Below are positions 1 through 11,831 of a DNA stretch of 64,000 nucleotides, piece by piece (positions within the stretch are counted from its first letter, which is position 1; each line of letters begins with the position of its first letter). The notes beneath the pieces were generated by a model. That model saw only the letters and a program-made list of their open reading frames with translations, searched no databases and had not been told where the DNA came from. Source of the stretch: Helianthus annuus (Eukaryota; Streptophyta; Magnoliopsida; Asterales; Asteraceae); NCBI RefSeq assembly GCF_002127325.2, contig NC_035436.2:21185375-21249374 (forward strand). The letters are read 5' to 3'. The position numbers were made by a program, and so were the translations under genes.

Positions 1-201
1 AACTTATTACATACTTTGGGTTTCATGATTATGCTTCCGCTACTTAAACAATGTTTGGTTTTGAACATCAATCATGTCGTGATGAATTACATTATCTACT
101 TTTATTATTAAATGCTGTGTTCGATATGATTGGTGGCTTGATCCTGGTCAGTCACGCTCCCAAGCGGTGATACTCCGCAGGTGGATTTTGGGGGTGTGAC
201 A
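1..201 (+). repeat. E1 5' LTR, right end only
   Basis: Matches 7037-7237 without an indel and with two substitutions seen by eye, so it is the end of the 5' LTR of the element whose 3' LTR is at 4509-7237. It ends in TGTGACA, directly before a primer-binding site. About 2.5 kb of this LTR lies outside the window, so the left target-site duplication cannot be read. Confidence 0.93.
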
Positions 202-204
202 TAT

Positions 205-217
205 TGGTATCAGAGCC
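205..217 (+). promoter_or_regulatory. E1 primer-binding site (initiator tRNA-Met type)
   Basis: TGGTATCAGAGCC begins three bases after the LTR end. It is complementary to the 3' end of plant initiator methionine tRNA, the usual minus-strand primer of chromoviruses. The match is perfect over 13 bases. Confidence 0.92.
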
Positions 218-751
218 ATTGGTTATAGAGAACTTGGTTTTAATATGGGAAAAACGTTTTTATTAAAACCGGACTATAACCAGAACAGTGCTCTCAACGA
301 TCCACAACGACGCTTCGCTCCACGTGCAAGACTCGACATCCTAGGTAATAAGGTTTATGTTTATTGTCTACATGCTAGAATTGCATAGAACTTTGCTCGT
401 AGTATGCTTACATTACTTTGCTCACTACTTGTTACTGCTTGAGAACACCTATGTGCCTACACTTTTCTGTCATCGCACTACTCGCGAACCATTCATACTT
501 ATGCTACCTTACTACTCGATCATGTCTGGACATGCTATCATGAATCAAACCCAGTTGACGGCACCCATTAACGAACAAGTTTCTGCGGCGCTTGCAGCCG
601 CACAAGCAGGAGGTATAACCTGCTATTCCAAACCTATTCTAGGATGTTAGATCCTACTCTCGTGACCCAACTCTCGCGCTTAACCTTGACCTATCTTTCT
701 CGCGCAACGGGTCAGAATGCATAGCAACCTGTCTGCACATTCAAGATTTTC
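218..751 (+). other. E1 untranslated leader
   Basis: No convincing gene is present between the primer-binding site and the gag remnant. The open frame at 357-650 has no recognisable domain. The long extra ORF that precedes gag in E2 and E4 is absent here. Confidence 0.6.
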
Positions 752-1330
752 ATGGACAGTCGTCCAAGCACATTCAGTGGGACGGAAGGAGCAGTGGGAC
801 TACTCCATTGGTTTGAGAAGCTCGAGTCAGTGTTCGAGATGTACCTCAAGGGTCTAGCCTCAGAAATTCAGAGCCATGCTACATCGGCTAACCTCGACAA
901 TATCCAAGACATTCAGCGTCTTGCTCATCGCCTCACGGATCAGGCAGTGGAACAGAACGGGCTGCCTAGTTGTATCAGCGCTATTACTACCGCTACCACT
1001 TCTGCTACTCCCGCTACTCCTAGTGACACACAAGCGGAAATGGGATGGGTATTCCTGCAAGGGTTCCGCTACCGTTCAGTCTCAAGCACAGCAGCAGCGC
1101 AAGAATAGTGATCACCAGAGCCCGAGTCAGCCAACTTCTGGTGGTCAGGGGCAGGGTGGATATCGGGGAATTCACCCAATGTGTAACTAATGCAACAGAC
1201 ACCACGGTGGTTAGTGCAACGAGGGACGTTGCCAGAGGTGTCTCAAGATGGGCCATGAAGCTAAGGATTCAGGAGCCCACGGCCTGCAAATCGGAATCGC
1301 CAGTAGCAACAGCAAGCAGAAATCCTATGC
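752..1330 (+). pseudogene. E1 gag remnant (internally deleted)
   Basis: Gag would form the virus-like particle and package element RNA. The start at 752 encodes a Gag-like N-terminus containing FSGTEGAVG and HWFEKLESVF. The frame then jumps to late-Gag-like sequence (LASEIQSH, HRLTDQAVEQNG), so most of the capsid core is deleted. Around 1180-1265 another frame encodes zinc-knuckle residues (CNRHHGG, CQRCLKMGHEAKD) interrupted by stops. Most of the protease that should follow is also missing. The gene is dead. The assignment rests on motif resemblance to Ty3/Gypsy Gag and on its place between the primer-binding site and pol. Confidence 0.75.
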
Positions 1331-1402
1331 AAAGAAAAGATTGTTCGCATTCCTCGTTCTGGTCAAGAACCTCTCGAAGTTCAAGGCGACAAGAGTGGTG
1401 CT

Positions 1403-4400
1403 GTGGTTGGCATCACCTTTTTCTTGAAGGCTCAGAAATGTTTACGGAAGAGTCACACCGCAATTTTGGCTCTCGTTACTGACGTATCAACGAAAGAAAA
1501 GAAGTTGGAAGACCATCCAGTTGTACGCGACTTTCCTCAGGTGTTTCCTGAAGAATTACCTGGCCTACCGCCTCGTCGTCAGGTCGAATTTCAAATCGAG
1601 CTCGCTCCAGGAGCAGCACCCATAGCTCGAGCACCGTATCGTTTAGCTCCAACCGAACCGGAAGAACTGTCAAAGCAGCTACAAGAGCTCTTGGAAAAGG
1701 GCTTTATTCGTCCGAGCTCTTCGCCTTGGAGAGCTCTAGTGTTATTTGTGAAAAAGAAGGACGGTACCTTCAGGATGTGCATAAACAACCGGGAACTCAA
1801 CAAGGTGACGGTGAAGAACCGTTATCCTCTTCCGCGTAGCAACGACTTATTCGATCAGTTGCAAGGGTCGTGCTACTACTCCAAGATCGACTTGAGGTCA
1901 GGTTACCATCATCTGAGAGTCCAGGAGGGGGACGTCTCCAAGATAGCATTCAGAACTCGCTATGGTCATTACGAGTTCCTAGTCATGCCATTTGGGCTTA
2001 CGAACGCGCCTGCAGTTTTCTTGGATCTTATGAACAGGGTGTGCAAACCCTATCTTGACAAGTTCGTCATCGTTTTCATCGACGACATTCTGATCTACTC
2101 CAAGAGTCAGGAGGAACTCGAGCAGCACTTACGTCTTATCTTGGAACTTCTTCGAAAGGAGCAACTGTACGCAAAGTTTTCAAAATGCGACTTCTGGCTT
2201 CGTGAAGTCCACTTCTTAGGCCATGTGGTGAACTGGGATGGGATTCATGTCGATCCATCCAAGGTGGATTCGATCAAGAACTGGCCTGCACCGCGTACAC
2301 CGACGAAAATACGCCAATTCTTGGGTTTGGCGGGGTATTACAGACGATTCATTAAAGACTTTTCGAAGATCGCGCAGCCGCTTACTATGCTGACACAGAA
2401 AGGTGTCACCTACCGTTGGGGAGATTCCCAAGAGACCGCTTTTCAGTACCTAAAGGATAGGCTTTGCAGTGCACCTATTCTCTCACTGCCGGAGGGCACA
2501 GATGACTTCGTGGTTTATTGTGACGCATCGATACGGGGTCTAGGTTGTGTATTGATGCAACGGGATAAGGTTATTGCTTACGCTCCGCGGCAACTCAAGA
2601 TTCATGAGCGGAACTACACGATGCACGATTTAGAGCTGGGAGCTGTTGTTTTCGCGCTTAAGATATGGCGACACTACCTGTACGGTACCAGGTGCACGAT
2701 TTACACCGATCACAGGAGTCTCGAGCATATTCTTAAGCAAAAGGATTTGAACATGCGTCAACGAGGTGGGTTGAACTACTGAACGACTACGAATGCGCCA
2801 TCAAGTATCATCCAGGCAAGGCCAATGTTGTGGCCGACGCCCTCAGTCGAAAGGACACCCTACCTAAGCGCATGCGAGCGCTACAGCTTACTATTCAGTC
2901 CAGTCTTCCTGCACAGATACGAGCTGCTCAGATAGAAGCACTGAAGCCCGAAAACGTCAAGGCTGAAGCCTTACGCGGCTCAAGGCAACGCATGGAACAA
3001 AAGGAAGACGACGCCTACTATGTAATGGGGCGTATTTGGGTCCCACTCTATGGCGGTTTACGAGAGCTTGTGATGGACGAAGCACACAAGTCTCGCTACT
3101 CGGTACATCCAGGGGCGGATAAAATGTACCACGACATCAGGACAACTTATTGGTGGCCTAGCATGAAGGCCCACATCGCCACCTATGTTGGCAAATGCTT
3201 GACCTGTGCGAGGGTCAAGGTTGAATACCAGAAACCAGCGGGCCTACTTCAACAGCCTAAGATACCTCAATGGTAATGGGAAGAAATATCCATGGATTTC
3301 GTTACAGGCCTACCCAGATCCCAGCGTGGGAACGATACGATATGGGTAATCGTGGATCGACTCACCAAATCTGCACACTTTCTAGCTATAAAGGAAACGG
3401 ATAAGTTCTCCACTCTCGCAAACATCTATCTCAAAGAAGTTGTTTCGAGGCACGGGGTGCCCACCTCCATCATTTCGGATCGGGATGCACGATTCACGTC
3501 AGAACTATGGCAAGCGATGCACAAATCTTTCGGCTCACGATTAGACATGAGCACAGCGTATCATCCTCAGACGGATGGGCAGTCTGAGCGCACGATTCAA
3601 ACTCTTGAAGACATGCTCCGGGCATGTGTTATTGATTTCGGCAACGGCTGGGAAAAGCACCTCCCTTTGGTGGAGTTTTCTTACAATAACAGTTACCACA
3701 TCAGCATACAAGCCGCTCCATTTGAGGCATTGTACGGGCGTAAATGCCGGTCACCTCTCTGTTGGGCATAGGTGGGAGATAGTCAGATTACGGGTCCAGA
3801 GATTGTAGTGGACGCCACAGAAAAGATTGCACAAATACGACAACGCATGGCGGCAGCACGCGACCGTCAGAAAGCATACGCGGATAAGCGTAAGAAACCG
3901 TTGGAATTTCAGGTCGGGGACCGGGTTTTACTTAAAGTCTCACCCTGGAAGGGTGTGGTTCGATTTGGTAAACGAGGCAAAACTCAATCCACGATATGTT
4001 GGACCGTTCGAAATCACTGAAAGAATAGGCCCAGTAGCCTACAGACTGAACCTACCAGCTGAACTCGGTGCAGTTCACAATGTCTTTCACGTGTCGAATC
4101 TGAAGAAGTGCCTATCAGATGAGAACCTCATAGTTCCTTTTAAGGAACTCACTATCGACGAGCGGATGCAGTTCGTCGAGGAAACAGTTGAAATCACGGA
4201 CCGGGATGTTAAGGTCCTCAAACACAAGAGAATCCCTCTTGTCCGAGTTCGTTGGAACTCCAAACGTGGCCCAGAGTACACCTGGGAACGCGAAGACCAG
4301 ATGACAGAAAAGTACCCCCAGTTATTCGGAACCAATGCAACCACTACTGAGGCTGAAGCTACTACTGCGGAATTTCGGGACAAAATTCCAGATCAACGGG

Positions 4401-4432
4401 GGGAGGATGTGACACCCCAGGAAAACCAGTGA
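1403..4432 (+). pseudogene. E1 pol: reverse transcriptase, RNase H, integrase, chromodomain; broken
   Basis: Pol copies element RNA into DNA and integrates it. Domains in order: protease tail (about 1403-1490); reverse transcriptase, with [10 protein letters not shown] at its start and the catalytic FIDDIL near 2075-2095; RNase H from VVYCDAS near 2512; the integrase HHCC region near 3090-3210; the integrase core from MDFVTGLP at 3292, through ISDRDARF, to [14 protein letters not shown] near 3580; and a chromodomain-like tail near 4170-4325. Breaks seen: a 1-base deletion near 2765, in-frame TAA at 3274-3276, TAG at 3769-3771, and a 1-base insertion near 3981. The usual RT motif IDYREL reads INNREL. 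The domain order and chromodomain place it with Ty3/Gypsy chromoviruses, probably Tekay/Del-like. It cannot encode a full protein. Confidence 0.93.
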
Positions 4433-4515
4433 ACGATACAACTTACCTAGCTTCCTCAGTGGGTGCGTACCAAATTTCGGGACGAAATTTCTTTCAAGTT
4501 GGGGATAATGTGACA
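4373..4515 (+). promoter_or_regulatory. E1 polypurine tract and LTR boundary, present twice
   Basis: The string TTTCGGGAC plus a purine run plus TGTGACA occurs at 4373-4414 and again at 4476-4515. The second copy abuts the true 3' LTR (TGTGACAACTCGAG). The first has the stronger tract (ACGGGGGGAGGA) but is followed by TGTGACACCCC and lies inside the end of the pol frame. Only the second is supported as the boundary used, because the LTR begins there. Confidence 0.75.
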
Positions 4516-4714
4516 ACTCGAGTTTTCGACTTTCACTTTCGCATTTATTGCACGTTGACTTTGACTGTTTAGTGATTTGACTTGTTTGACTTGTAATGTA
4601 CACGTTGTGATATGATAGAACGTATTTTGTATTTACATGATTATGTGTTTTACTGTATAATATATCATGAAACTTGTTGAAAAACCTAAACTGTCTAACA
4701 CATGAAAGAACCCG

Positions 4715-4850
4715 ATGAATCAAACCGATTCGCCATAAACCAGTTCGACGAAACAAGTGTTCGTTTCGCCAAGCACCAGCCGACGAAACAAGTTGTTTCG
4801 CCAAGCTTAAGCCGTTTCGCCGGCCCAACCGTTTCGCCGAAGCCCAGTCA
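4715..4850 (+). repeat. GTTTCGCC / GACGAAAC motif cluster in E1 LTR
   Basis: At least four GTTTCGCC-type units and two GACGAAAC units lie within about 135 bp, spaced 15-35 bp. The cluster is GC-rich against an AT-rich LTR. It lies 200-340 bp after the LTR start, a position where U3 promoter elements are expected. The regulatory role is inference. Confidence 0.6.
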
Positions 4851-5639
4851 GGGCCCAACATGTTATAACTGTGGTTTATAGCCGAGTAGGTTGCATAAGA
4901 TGATGAGTTTAGCAAAAACCCTAGAGTTTCTTTATCTGTGTGCCGGCATTATTGATTTTTCCCCAAGTTCTCCTTAGCATCCAGTTCATCGTTCTTCCTA
5001 CTTCGGTTAGTTCAAACTGCTACTTATTCGAACGTGATTGTTAATAGATCTTTATATGTCTGCATACATGTATTTATATCCGATTAGAACATTTATGTGT
5101 CTGGTATAATGGTGATGATGTCTAGGGTTGACAACCTTGGTGTTTCGAATCTTGTGATTTGCATTGGTTCATGATTTTTTATGAGTGGTATCTATTCATG
5201 CGAGCCGTATGCGGTAGGAACTGTGAAAGGATTGATTTCGGTAGTTATTGGCAACTCATTGATATGTGTAAGAATCAGTAATATACTATATTAGGGTTGA
5301 TATGATTCATGGTAATTATGATGTGAATACTTGTGTTGTCAGTTTACATCAAATCATATGAATAAATGTGTCAGCCCACTAACCGATTGTATTATGACAA
5401 TATTTTGGCAGCCACGTGATTATACTTTGTCTGGCCCCAATAATTTTTTAGTTCATTAATCAATATAAGTGTTCCAATAATAACTTACATGTTGTAGCAG
5501 TTGTCGGCCATGATGAAGTTATGAATAGATTCAAGGAGTTTAGGCCACTGATCACGTTTGAGGATTTATTATTGGAGTGTTGCATGATTATAGGCTGCTG
5601 TTTTGTAATTGCATAAGTGATTTATTGGGTAGTGATGGG

Positions 5640-5975
5640 CGGCCAAGTAAAGACCATTGGCTGATTGTAATCGGCCCAATGGTACTCATATGCCAACCAA
5701 TAATTATATTAAGATATATAAATGGTCCGACCTTTAATAGTTATAGAGGGCCCGAGCTTTATATCTTAATATGTTGTCCGAATTCTTGGTATTCAAACAA
5801 AGGGGTCCGAGTTTTGTAACTCAATCCACATGTCCGACCTTCAAGCATTGAAAGGGACCGAGTTTGTTGATGAAGCACCCTGTGGTCCGAGTTTTCTAGC
5901 TTTCATGCTTGTCCGAGGTTGTGGGGGTGATACTTAGTCCGACTTTGTTATATGTAGCCTGGTCCGAACTTTGTG
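5640..5975 (+). repeat. Degenerate GTCCGA-type repeats in E1 LTR
   Basis: Units built on GGTCCGAGTTTT or its variants recur about every 25-40 bp (for example near 5727, 5798, 5829, 5884, 5911, 5937 and 5962). Spacers differ, so this is an old, diverged tandem array. No coding potential was recognised. Confidence 0.6.
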
Positions 5976-6528
5976 ACCCCTTTCTCTTGTTAACTTTGTT
6001 AAAGCAATGTTTGATGTAACAATAGTTGTTCTAGTCATATAGAATTGAAAGAATGTGGCTTGTTAAAGCTGGTAATCTTGAATAAAATAGGGGGCGGCCC
6101 ATGTGATTATCTCATCGAACAATATCATTGATATTTTAATAATGCTTGTTAGTAGGAATGAAATTTCGTTACATATGTTAACTTAACCCTGTCAAGTGCG
6201 CTAACGCTGCTATGCATACCAGTTCTGATAATTCTGATCAACGTTGTTAACACAGTTAAGTTTACCCAGACTGTTAATGAATAACTAAGTCAAAACAAAC
6301 TGTGAAAGCTCTTGATGTAAAGCTTGAGTTGCATGAATATGATTAGCTGATTATTTGATTCATGATGTTAACTGTCAAACGTTTTGTGACATAGATTATC
6401 TGCGTATCATTACGAACATGAACTGATTTATTACACGTGCATACAATAGGACTTGACTGACTACTTGAGAACACATAGCATAGCATACCGAGCAAACCAA
6501 GGTGAGTTCACACAGCCAAGGCATGGGG

Positions 6529-6824
6529 TTCCCAGGGTGGGAATGGGATTGGATTACTTTATTGTACATACTCAGTTGATAGAACTTAACGATAAGAATA
6601 CGACTAGACTAGTAACACTTATTGAACTGATCTTCGCACACCTGCCAAGGGTTGGCCGCGATATTATGACTGACTTCGCACACCTGCCTTTGGAAGGCCG
6701 CGAACTGAAATTTACTAATCTTCGCACACCTGCCTGGGAGGCCGCGATACAGATAAACCTAGTCTAGAACACTTGGGAGGAACATCCCCTAATATCTTCG
6801 CATACCTGCCTGGGAGGCCGCGAT
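6529..6824 (+). repeat. E1 LTR stem-loop repeats with covarying stems
   Basis: Four copies (6633-6662, 6674-6703, 6720-6748, 6796-6824) share CTTCGCAYACCT on the left and CGCGA on the right. The inner stem changes in a paired way: GCCAA/TTGGC, GCCTT/AAGGC, then GCCT/AGGC twice, around a 3-base loop. An outer TCGC/GCGA stem is kept in all four. A further stem, TTCCCA/TGGGAA with loop GGG, lies at 6529-6543. The array sits 400-700 bp before the LTR end, so it could be in the RNA leader. Confidence 0.75.
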
Positions 6825-7237
6825 GGAAACTAATACGATACATGACATAACGAACGAACATACTACTACTCACACTATACTATTACTGAACTGTTAACTG
6901 TGAACTCGCTCAACTAGTTGTTGACTCTCTGCTGCATGCCTTGCAGGACATTAGGTACATATGGAGCTTGCACAGGGAGGAGCAGGTCGTTGTGGAGCAT
7001 GGATCGTGGATGTTTTGATAAACTTTATAACACTTAAACTTATTACATACTTTGGGTTTCATGATTATGCTTCCGCTACTTAAACAATGTTTGGTTTTGA
7101 ACATCAATCATGTCGTGATGAATTACATTATCTACTTTTATTATTAAATGTTGTGTTCGATATGATTGGTGGCTTGATCTTGGTCAGTCACGCTCCCAAG
7201 CGGTGATACTCCGCAGGTGGATTTTGGGGGTGTGACA

Positions 7238-8161
7238 ATGGGGGTCGTAGGTGCAGGTGGCGGTGGTTATGGATATGGCAGGTGCAGGTGACGGTGGTGA
7301 TGAGGTGGCAGGAGGTGGTTGTGGTGAGAGAAATGGAGAGGTGAGAAAGAAGGAGAAAATGAATGAGTAGGGTTTTGTGTGTGTATTTCTAAACCTTTGT
7401 TAAGTTATTTACACAATTAGCCCCTATAAAGGTAAAATGATAAAACTATCCTCATGTGCAAGGCCATGACAAGATTTAACGAAAAAAACTAGCTGGGTTA
7501 GGCCAAAAGGACAAATCGTGTAGCATTTGAAAACATAAAGTGCAAAACTCATCAATTTTAGAGGTAAAGGATACAACCTGAAATTGGGTATAAACTATAA
7601 AGATAAAGGATATTTTTTGCAATTCACACTTTTTTCATGTTACTAAGGTAGTGTTTATTTTTTCAGAGGTAAAAAGTCTGCAGTCTGTAGACCACATATG
7701 TAGTAGAAGAGGTGGACCAAACATCTGCAATCTGCAAGAAGAAGATTGTTTGTTTTTTTAATTTCTGCAGGTTGTTGAAATAAACTGATTTCAAACTTAA
7801 AAGAGTTTCTCAACATCCAAATTTGATCCGCAGTTCTCAATGCAAGTCTCTAATAAGCGTTTTAGATGCTCATTAGACAATTGTTATTTCTCTCCCATTT
7901 CTATTAATCAATAAACAAACAATGAACATAAACAATGAACATAAACCGGAACCTAAACATAAACAATGAACATAAAACCTAAACTTAAACATAAACAATG
8001 AACAAAAACAAATAAAAAATGTTCATAAACCTAAACCTGAACCTAAATATAAAAAATTATCATAAATCTAAACATAAACAATTAACCAAAAATAATGAAC
8101 AGAGTGAACATAAACCATAACACAATAAACCTAAACCTACACATAAATCTCAAGCAATAAA
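7238..8161. other. Spacer with two simple-repeat zones
   Basis: No gene is supported. 7240-7330 is G-rich with GGTGCAGGTGGCGG-like units. 7912-8160 is an AT-rich minisatellite of units such as AACATAAACAATG and CCTAAAC. The middle part (7350-7900) is AT-rich with no recognised element. The only long open frame (7655-7840, minus) has no domain. Confidence 0.6.
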
Positions 8162-8194
8162 TGTCACACCCCAACTGGTGGCGAAAACATCAGA
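8162..8194 (-). repeat. E0 LTR, terminal 33 bp
   Basis: TGTCACACCCCAAC and the next 19 bases resemble the first bases of the E5 LTR at 36895. The rest of this old LTR resumes at 22217 after E2. The last five bases, TCAGA (8190-8194), are the E2 target-site duplication. Confidence 0.7.
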
Positions 8195-11100
8195 TGTCAC
8201 ACCCCAATATTCCACGTATTACCGGTGGGCCCGGCGGGGAGTATCGTGACGTAGTTGATATCATCATAGTCAATACACACAATAACATAGCACAGCGGAA
8301 GGCTGGGTAAAATAAACTATTACAAACCATAACGTCTGAGCGTTCGAGTTTATGAATGTACAGACAGGAATGTAATAAGATCCACAGGCGGATCATAATG
8401 TACAAAGAAACAAAAACTACAGACTCCGGGTATCTATTGGATTTGCAAGATCCTCTATAACACCCTATAGCTCCAGCCTATTTCGGGAAGTACCTGTCAA
8501 TCAATCTTTAGGAAAATACGTCAGTTTACACTGTTAAATACAATTTAACTGACTCGATTTGAAAACATTTAAGAAAATTGATTTAGGTGCACAAGGCACA
8601 AATCATTTATAACTTGGGACAATTTTAATAAAATCTTGTATACAGTTTTACATGCTTGTCATACATGTGGGGCCGGTTTGTAAGCCGGACATGATTAACT
8701 GACTCACCACTTATATAACCCACAAAGGAGTTATCCCCAACTTGTGGGTAATTAAATATTTAGCATTTGCATCTGTCGGGTGCATGCCTGCACCCCGTGC
8801 ATAGGTCGTGGCCATTAATAACTTAAATGAGCCGAGGATATCCAGGACACGGTCGTTAACCCCCAAATGTTTATGTTATCAAACAATACAGATTAAAATG
8901 GGTTATGCGGATTTATTAAATCACAATCCGACAAAATAATCCCATACCCGACCAAGCGGTATCATTATACCGTATCCCAAGCCCGTATAGGGAAAATAAG
9001 TTAAAAGTATTTACCTGGTGATAGCAGTAAATTCCTAAGGTTCTTGAAAGGCACTTTTTACCGGAAGCTATTAATCTGTATAGAAGGTTTAATTAGCCTA
9101 TAAGGATGTTAACGGGTCTTTAATTAGTCAAGGACTTAGACCGGCTAGCTAGAAGGAAACCTTACGGTTCTAAATGCTAGATTAAGCGGAGACCGGGATA
9201 GAATGTGATTTATACCCGACAAGCTTGGATACTTGTATAATATGGGTAAACTAAATACATTCTGGAAAATGAGAAACAAATGATAAGGTTAAGCCCGTTT
9301 CAGTTATTTCACGTAAACTAGTCACGTAGACCGATCCGAACGCGTAAATGCGTAACGGGTAACCAATTAAATTATATACAAGTCTTAATACTCATTATGC
9401 TCAAAATATGTTAATATATCAGTAAGATATTAACATGTATGACCAAAAAGTAATTTAAACCAAAATAAGTCCCATAAGGGCATTTTGGTAATTTTAATGC
9501 TTATAAAAGGGTTTATTTATAAAACTGAGTTCCAGGTCTGATTAAATTAGTAGAAACATGTATTTTAATAGGTTACATCAGTAGGATGCTTAACATATGA
9601 GAAATATACCTTTTATAACCAACTATGCACCGAAAGGGCATTTTGGTAATTTTACATAAGCTTTTAAAGGTCAAAATAGACTTCTGAGTTTAAAAACTTT
9701 AGCTTACTGTAATATTACATATATTAGTTTAAAACATCAGTAGGTAATGGGTTTTATAAGCCAAATATAGTTTTGACCCATACTAGGCGCTAAAAACGCT
9801 TAAAAACCGATTTAAAGGGCTATTTGGGTAAAAATAGGAAATCTGAGTTTTTGATCAGTTTATAAGATTTAAAATATTATATTTATCATATAAAATCAGT
9901 AGCAAAAAGTTTGGCATTAAAATGTTATGTAAAACTCATTTTATGTATGAAAAGGGTAAAACCGACAATAACCGAAATTAGGCTATAATCCTATGTTATG
10001 CTCAGCCTAAAAATAAATAAAAATCTTTAAAAATCCCAAAATATTATTTAACATCAGTAGGTAGAAGGTTTGGTGTCAAAAATCGGGTTTAGATAGGCTT
10101 TATGTTAATTACGCCTTTTAATTACTAAGAAGCTCCTTAATTACGCTATTGGGCATAACTCCCATTCTAGACCTCAAACTGATATCAAATTTTCGGCAAA
10201 TATCTAAATATCAGTAGCGAAGGTGTTAGTCCATTCATATTGCTAAAAATCTCGGTTTTATCCAAAAAGGGTGTTTTAGGCATTATTAAGCATAATCACG
10301 ATCAAGTGCATATAATTCAAACTATTAGGCACCATGCAATATAACTCCAAAGGGTCATACTACTATGTATTGTGGTCCTAATGGAAGCTTAAAACGTGGA
10401 AGAATTAAGCTTGAACGGGTCAGAACTGAAAGTCAAAGCAAAAGTCAAGCTTTTGCGACTTTCGGTTATAAACTGACTTTAGACTATTAATTGTCGGATT
10501 GGGACTGATAAAACATGATTAAATATTAATTACCAAGTCATTAGAAAGTTAAAATATAATTTAGAATCCCTGGTTTATTAATTTTAATTAAATTTGCAAT
10601 TTCAGTCCAGTTTGACTTTTTGTCAAACGACTTTGACCCGACAATTAACTGGTCAAACGAGATAATTAGGAGACACCCTTTTAAGGGTTAATCACCTATA
10701 CTAATGTGGTTCTATAACCACTTTCAATTTGATCAGTGGTTAAGCCACATGTAATTAAAACGAAAGTCAAACTGATTTTATAAAAAGTTTGACTTTATAG
10801 TAATTAAGCTAAATTAAACAACTAAGCAAGTAATTAAAGGCTTACTAATGGTCCTTAGCTGTCTTTTCTACACTTGATATCCTCTTCTTACTGATGTAAG
10901 CTCCAGAGCAAGTCCCTTAAGTGAAATTGTTGCAAGTGTGTTTATGAACACAAGAGGAGGCTCACTTAAATAGCAATTCTCATGAATCTTGATCACTTCC
11001 AGGTGTATTTGGGGGCCCTAGGATCACCCCAGGTGTCCTAGCTAGTTAATTAAACTGACGTATAGCTCCAAGGGTCGTCACAAACTAGGTAAAGGCGGTG

Positions 11101-11795
11101 GAACAGGCCAAACCCGCACCTGGCACAACTTTTCTGTTACTGGCACTCTCTCGCGGGCCGCGTAAGCCATAGAGAAGGCTTACGCGGGCCGTCAGGACCG
11201 GCTTAACTGACAAAACAAGTTTCCTTGTTGGCAGATTCAGTCCCTGAACGTTTTTAACCCCTTTTTACCTTATTTTTGACACATAAGGCCCTTGTAGTTA
11301 GTTTGATAAAGCTCTAGGATGAATAACCAAACTTCGTTAGGCTCGGTTTCGTTAAATATCTTCATGTTCGCAAGTTTCATCAAGTTGACCCTTTTATCCT
11401 AAAGTTTGGAAAACATGCTTAACGATCTCGGAATCACGTGAAATTTTTACCACTTATTCTCGGGAGTATATTTGAATATTTCGAAGCCTTGGTTTCGTTA
11501 AAAGGTCACTCAGAGGTCAGAATTGACATATTGACACTTTTAACCCTTGTAATTTATAATCTCTTGATTATTTTCACAAACGGCTTCTTATACCCAATCA
11601 ATCACCCATTTAAAAATATTTTCTTCACATGTGGTCATTCAGAGGCCCATGTTTGGCATGTTGACACTTTTAGTCCTTCTGTAAGCATAGTTTCACTGTT
11701 TGTCCACTTTAGTCCTTCAAACTCAATCTTTCTCACAATTAAAGTTTAGGACACGTGTCTATACATAATTGGACACGTTTTTACGTGGTGTTACA
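8195..11795 (-). repeat. E2 3' LTR (left copy, 3,601 bp)
   Basis: Begins TGTCACACCCC and ends GTGTTACA on the plus strand. It aligns with 18616-22216 at a constant offset of 10,421. The minus-strand promoter region lies at its right end: TATA-like CTATTTAAG at 10965-10973, and a GC-rich palindromic cluster (CGCGGGCCGCG) near 11150-11215. The rest is AT-rich without genes. Confidence 0.95.
11150..11215 (-). promoter_or_regulatory. E2 LTR GC palindrome cluster upstream of TATA
   Basis: CGCGGGCCGCGTAAG and CTTACGCGGGCCG face each other about 20 bp apart in otherwise AT-rich DNA, about 180 bp upstream (minus strand) of CTATTTAAG. The same block is repeated in the other LTR near 21571-21636. A role as promoter element is inferred from position only. 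Confidence 0.45.
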
Positions 11796-11813
11796 TCCTC
11801 ACCCCCTTAAAAG
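11796..11813 (-). promoter_or_regulatory. E2 polypurine tract
   Basis: On the minus strand the tract TTTTAAGGGGGTGAGGA directly precedes the 3' LTR start TGTAACA. It would prime plus-strand DNA synthesis. Confidence 0.85.
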
Positions 11814-11831
11814 AAATCTCGTCCCCGAGAT

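Larger units (their letters stand above)
4509..7237 (+). repeat. E1 3' LTR, complete (2,729 bp)
   Basis: Runs from TGTGACAACTCG to GGGTGTGACA, and its last 201 bases match 1-201. The following bases are ATGGG, the presumed right target-site duplication. It contains three internal repeat zones: a GTTTCGCC-type array near 4715-4850, degenerate repeats near 5640-5975, and stem-loop repeats near 6529-6824. No gene was recognised in it; the short open frames have no domain. Confidence 0.92.

Noticed and set aside
7912..8160. CCTAAAC words resembling an interstitial telomere repeat
   Set aside because: Units are irregular and mixed with AACATAAACAATG; the plant telomere word CCCTAAA does not recur in tandem.
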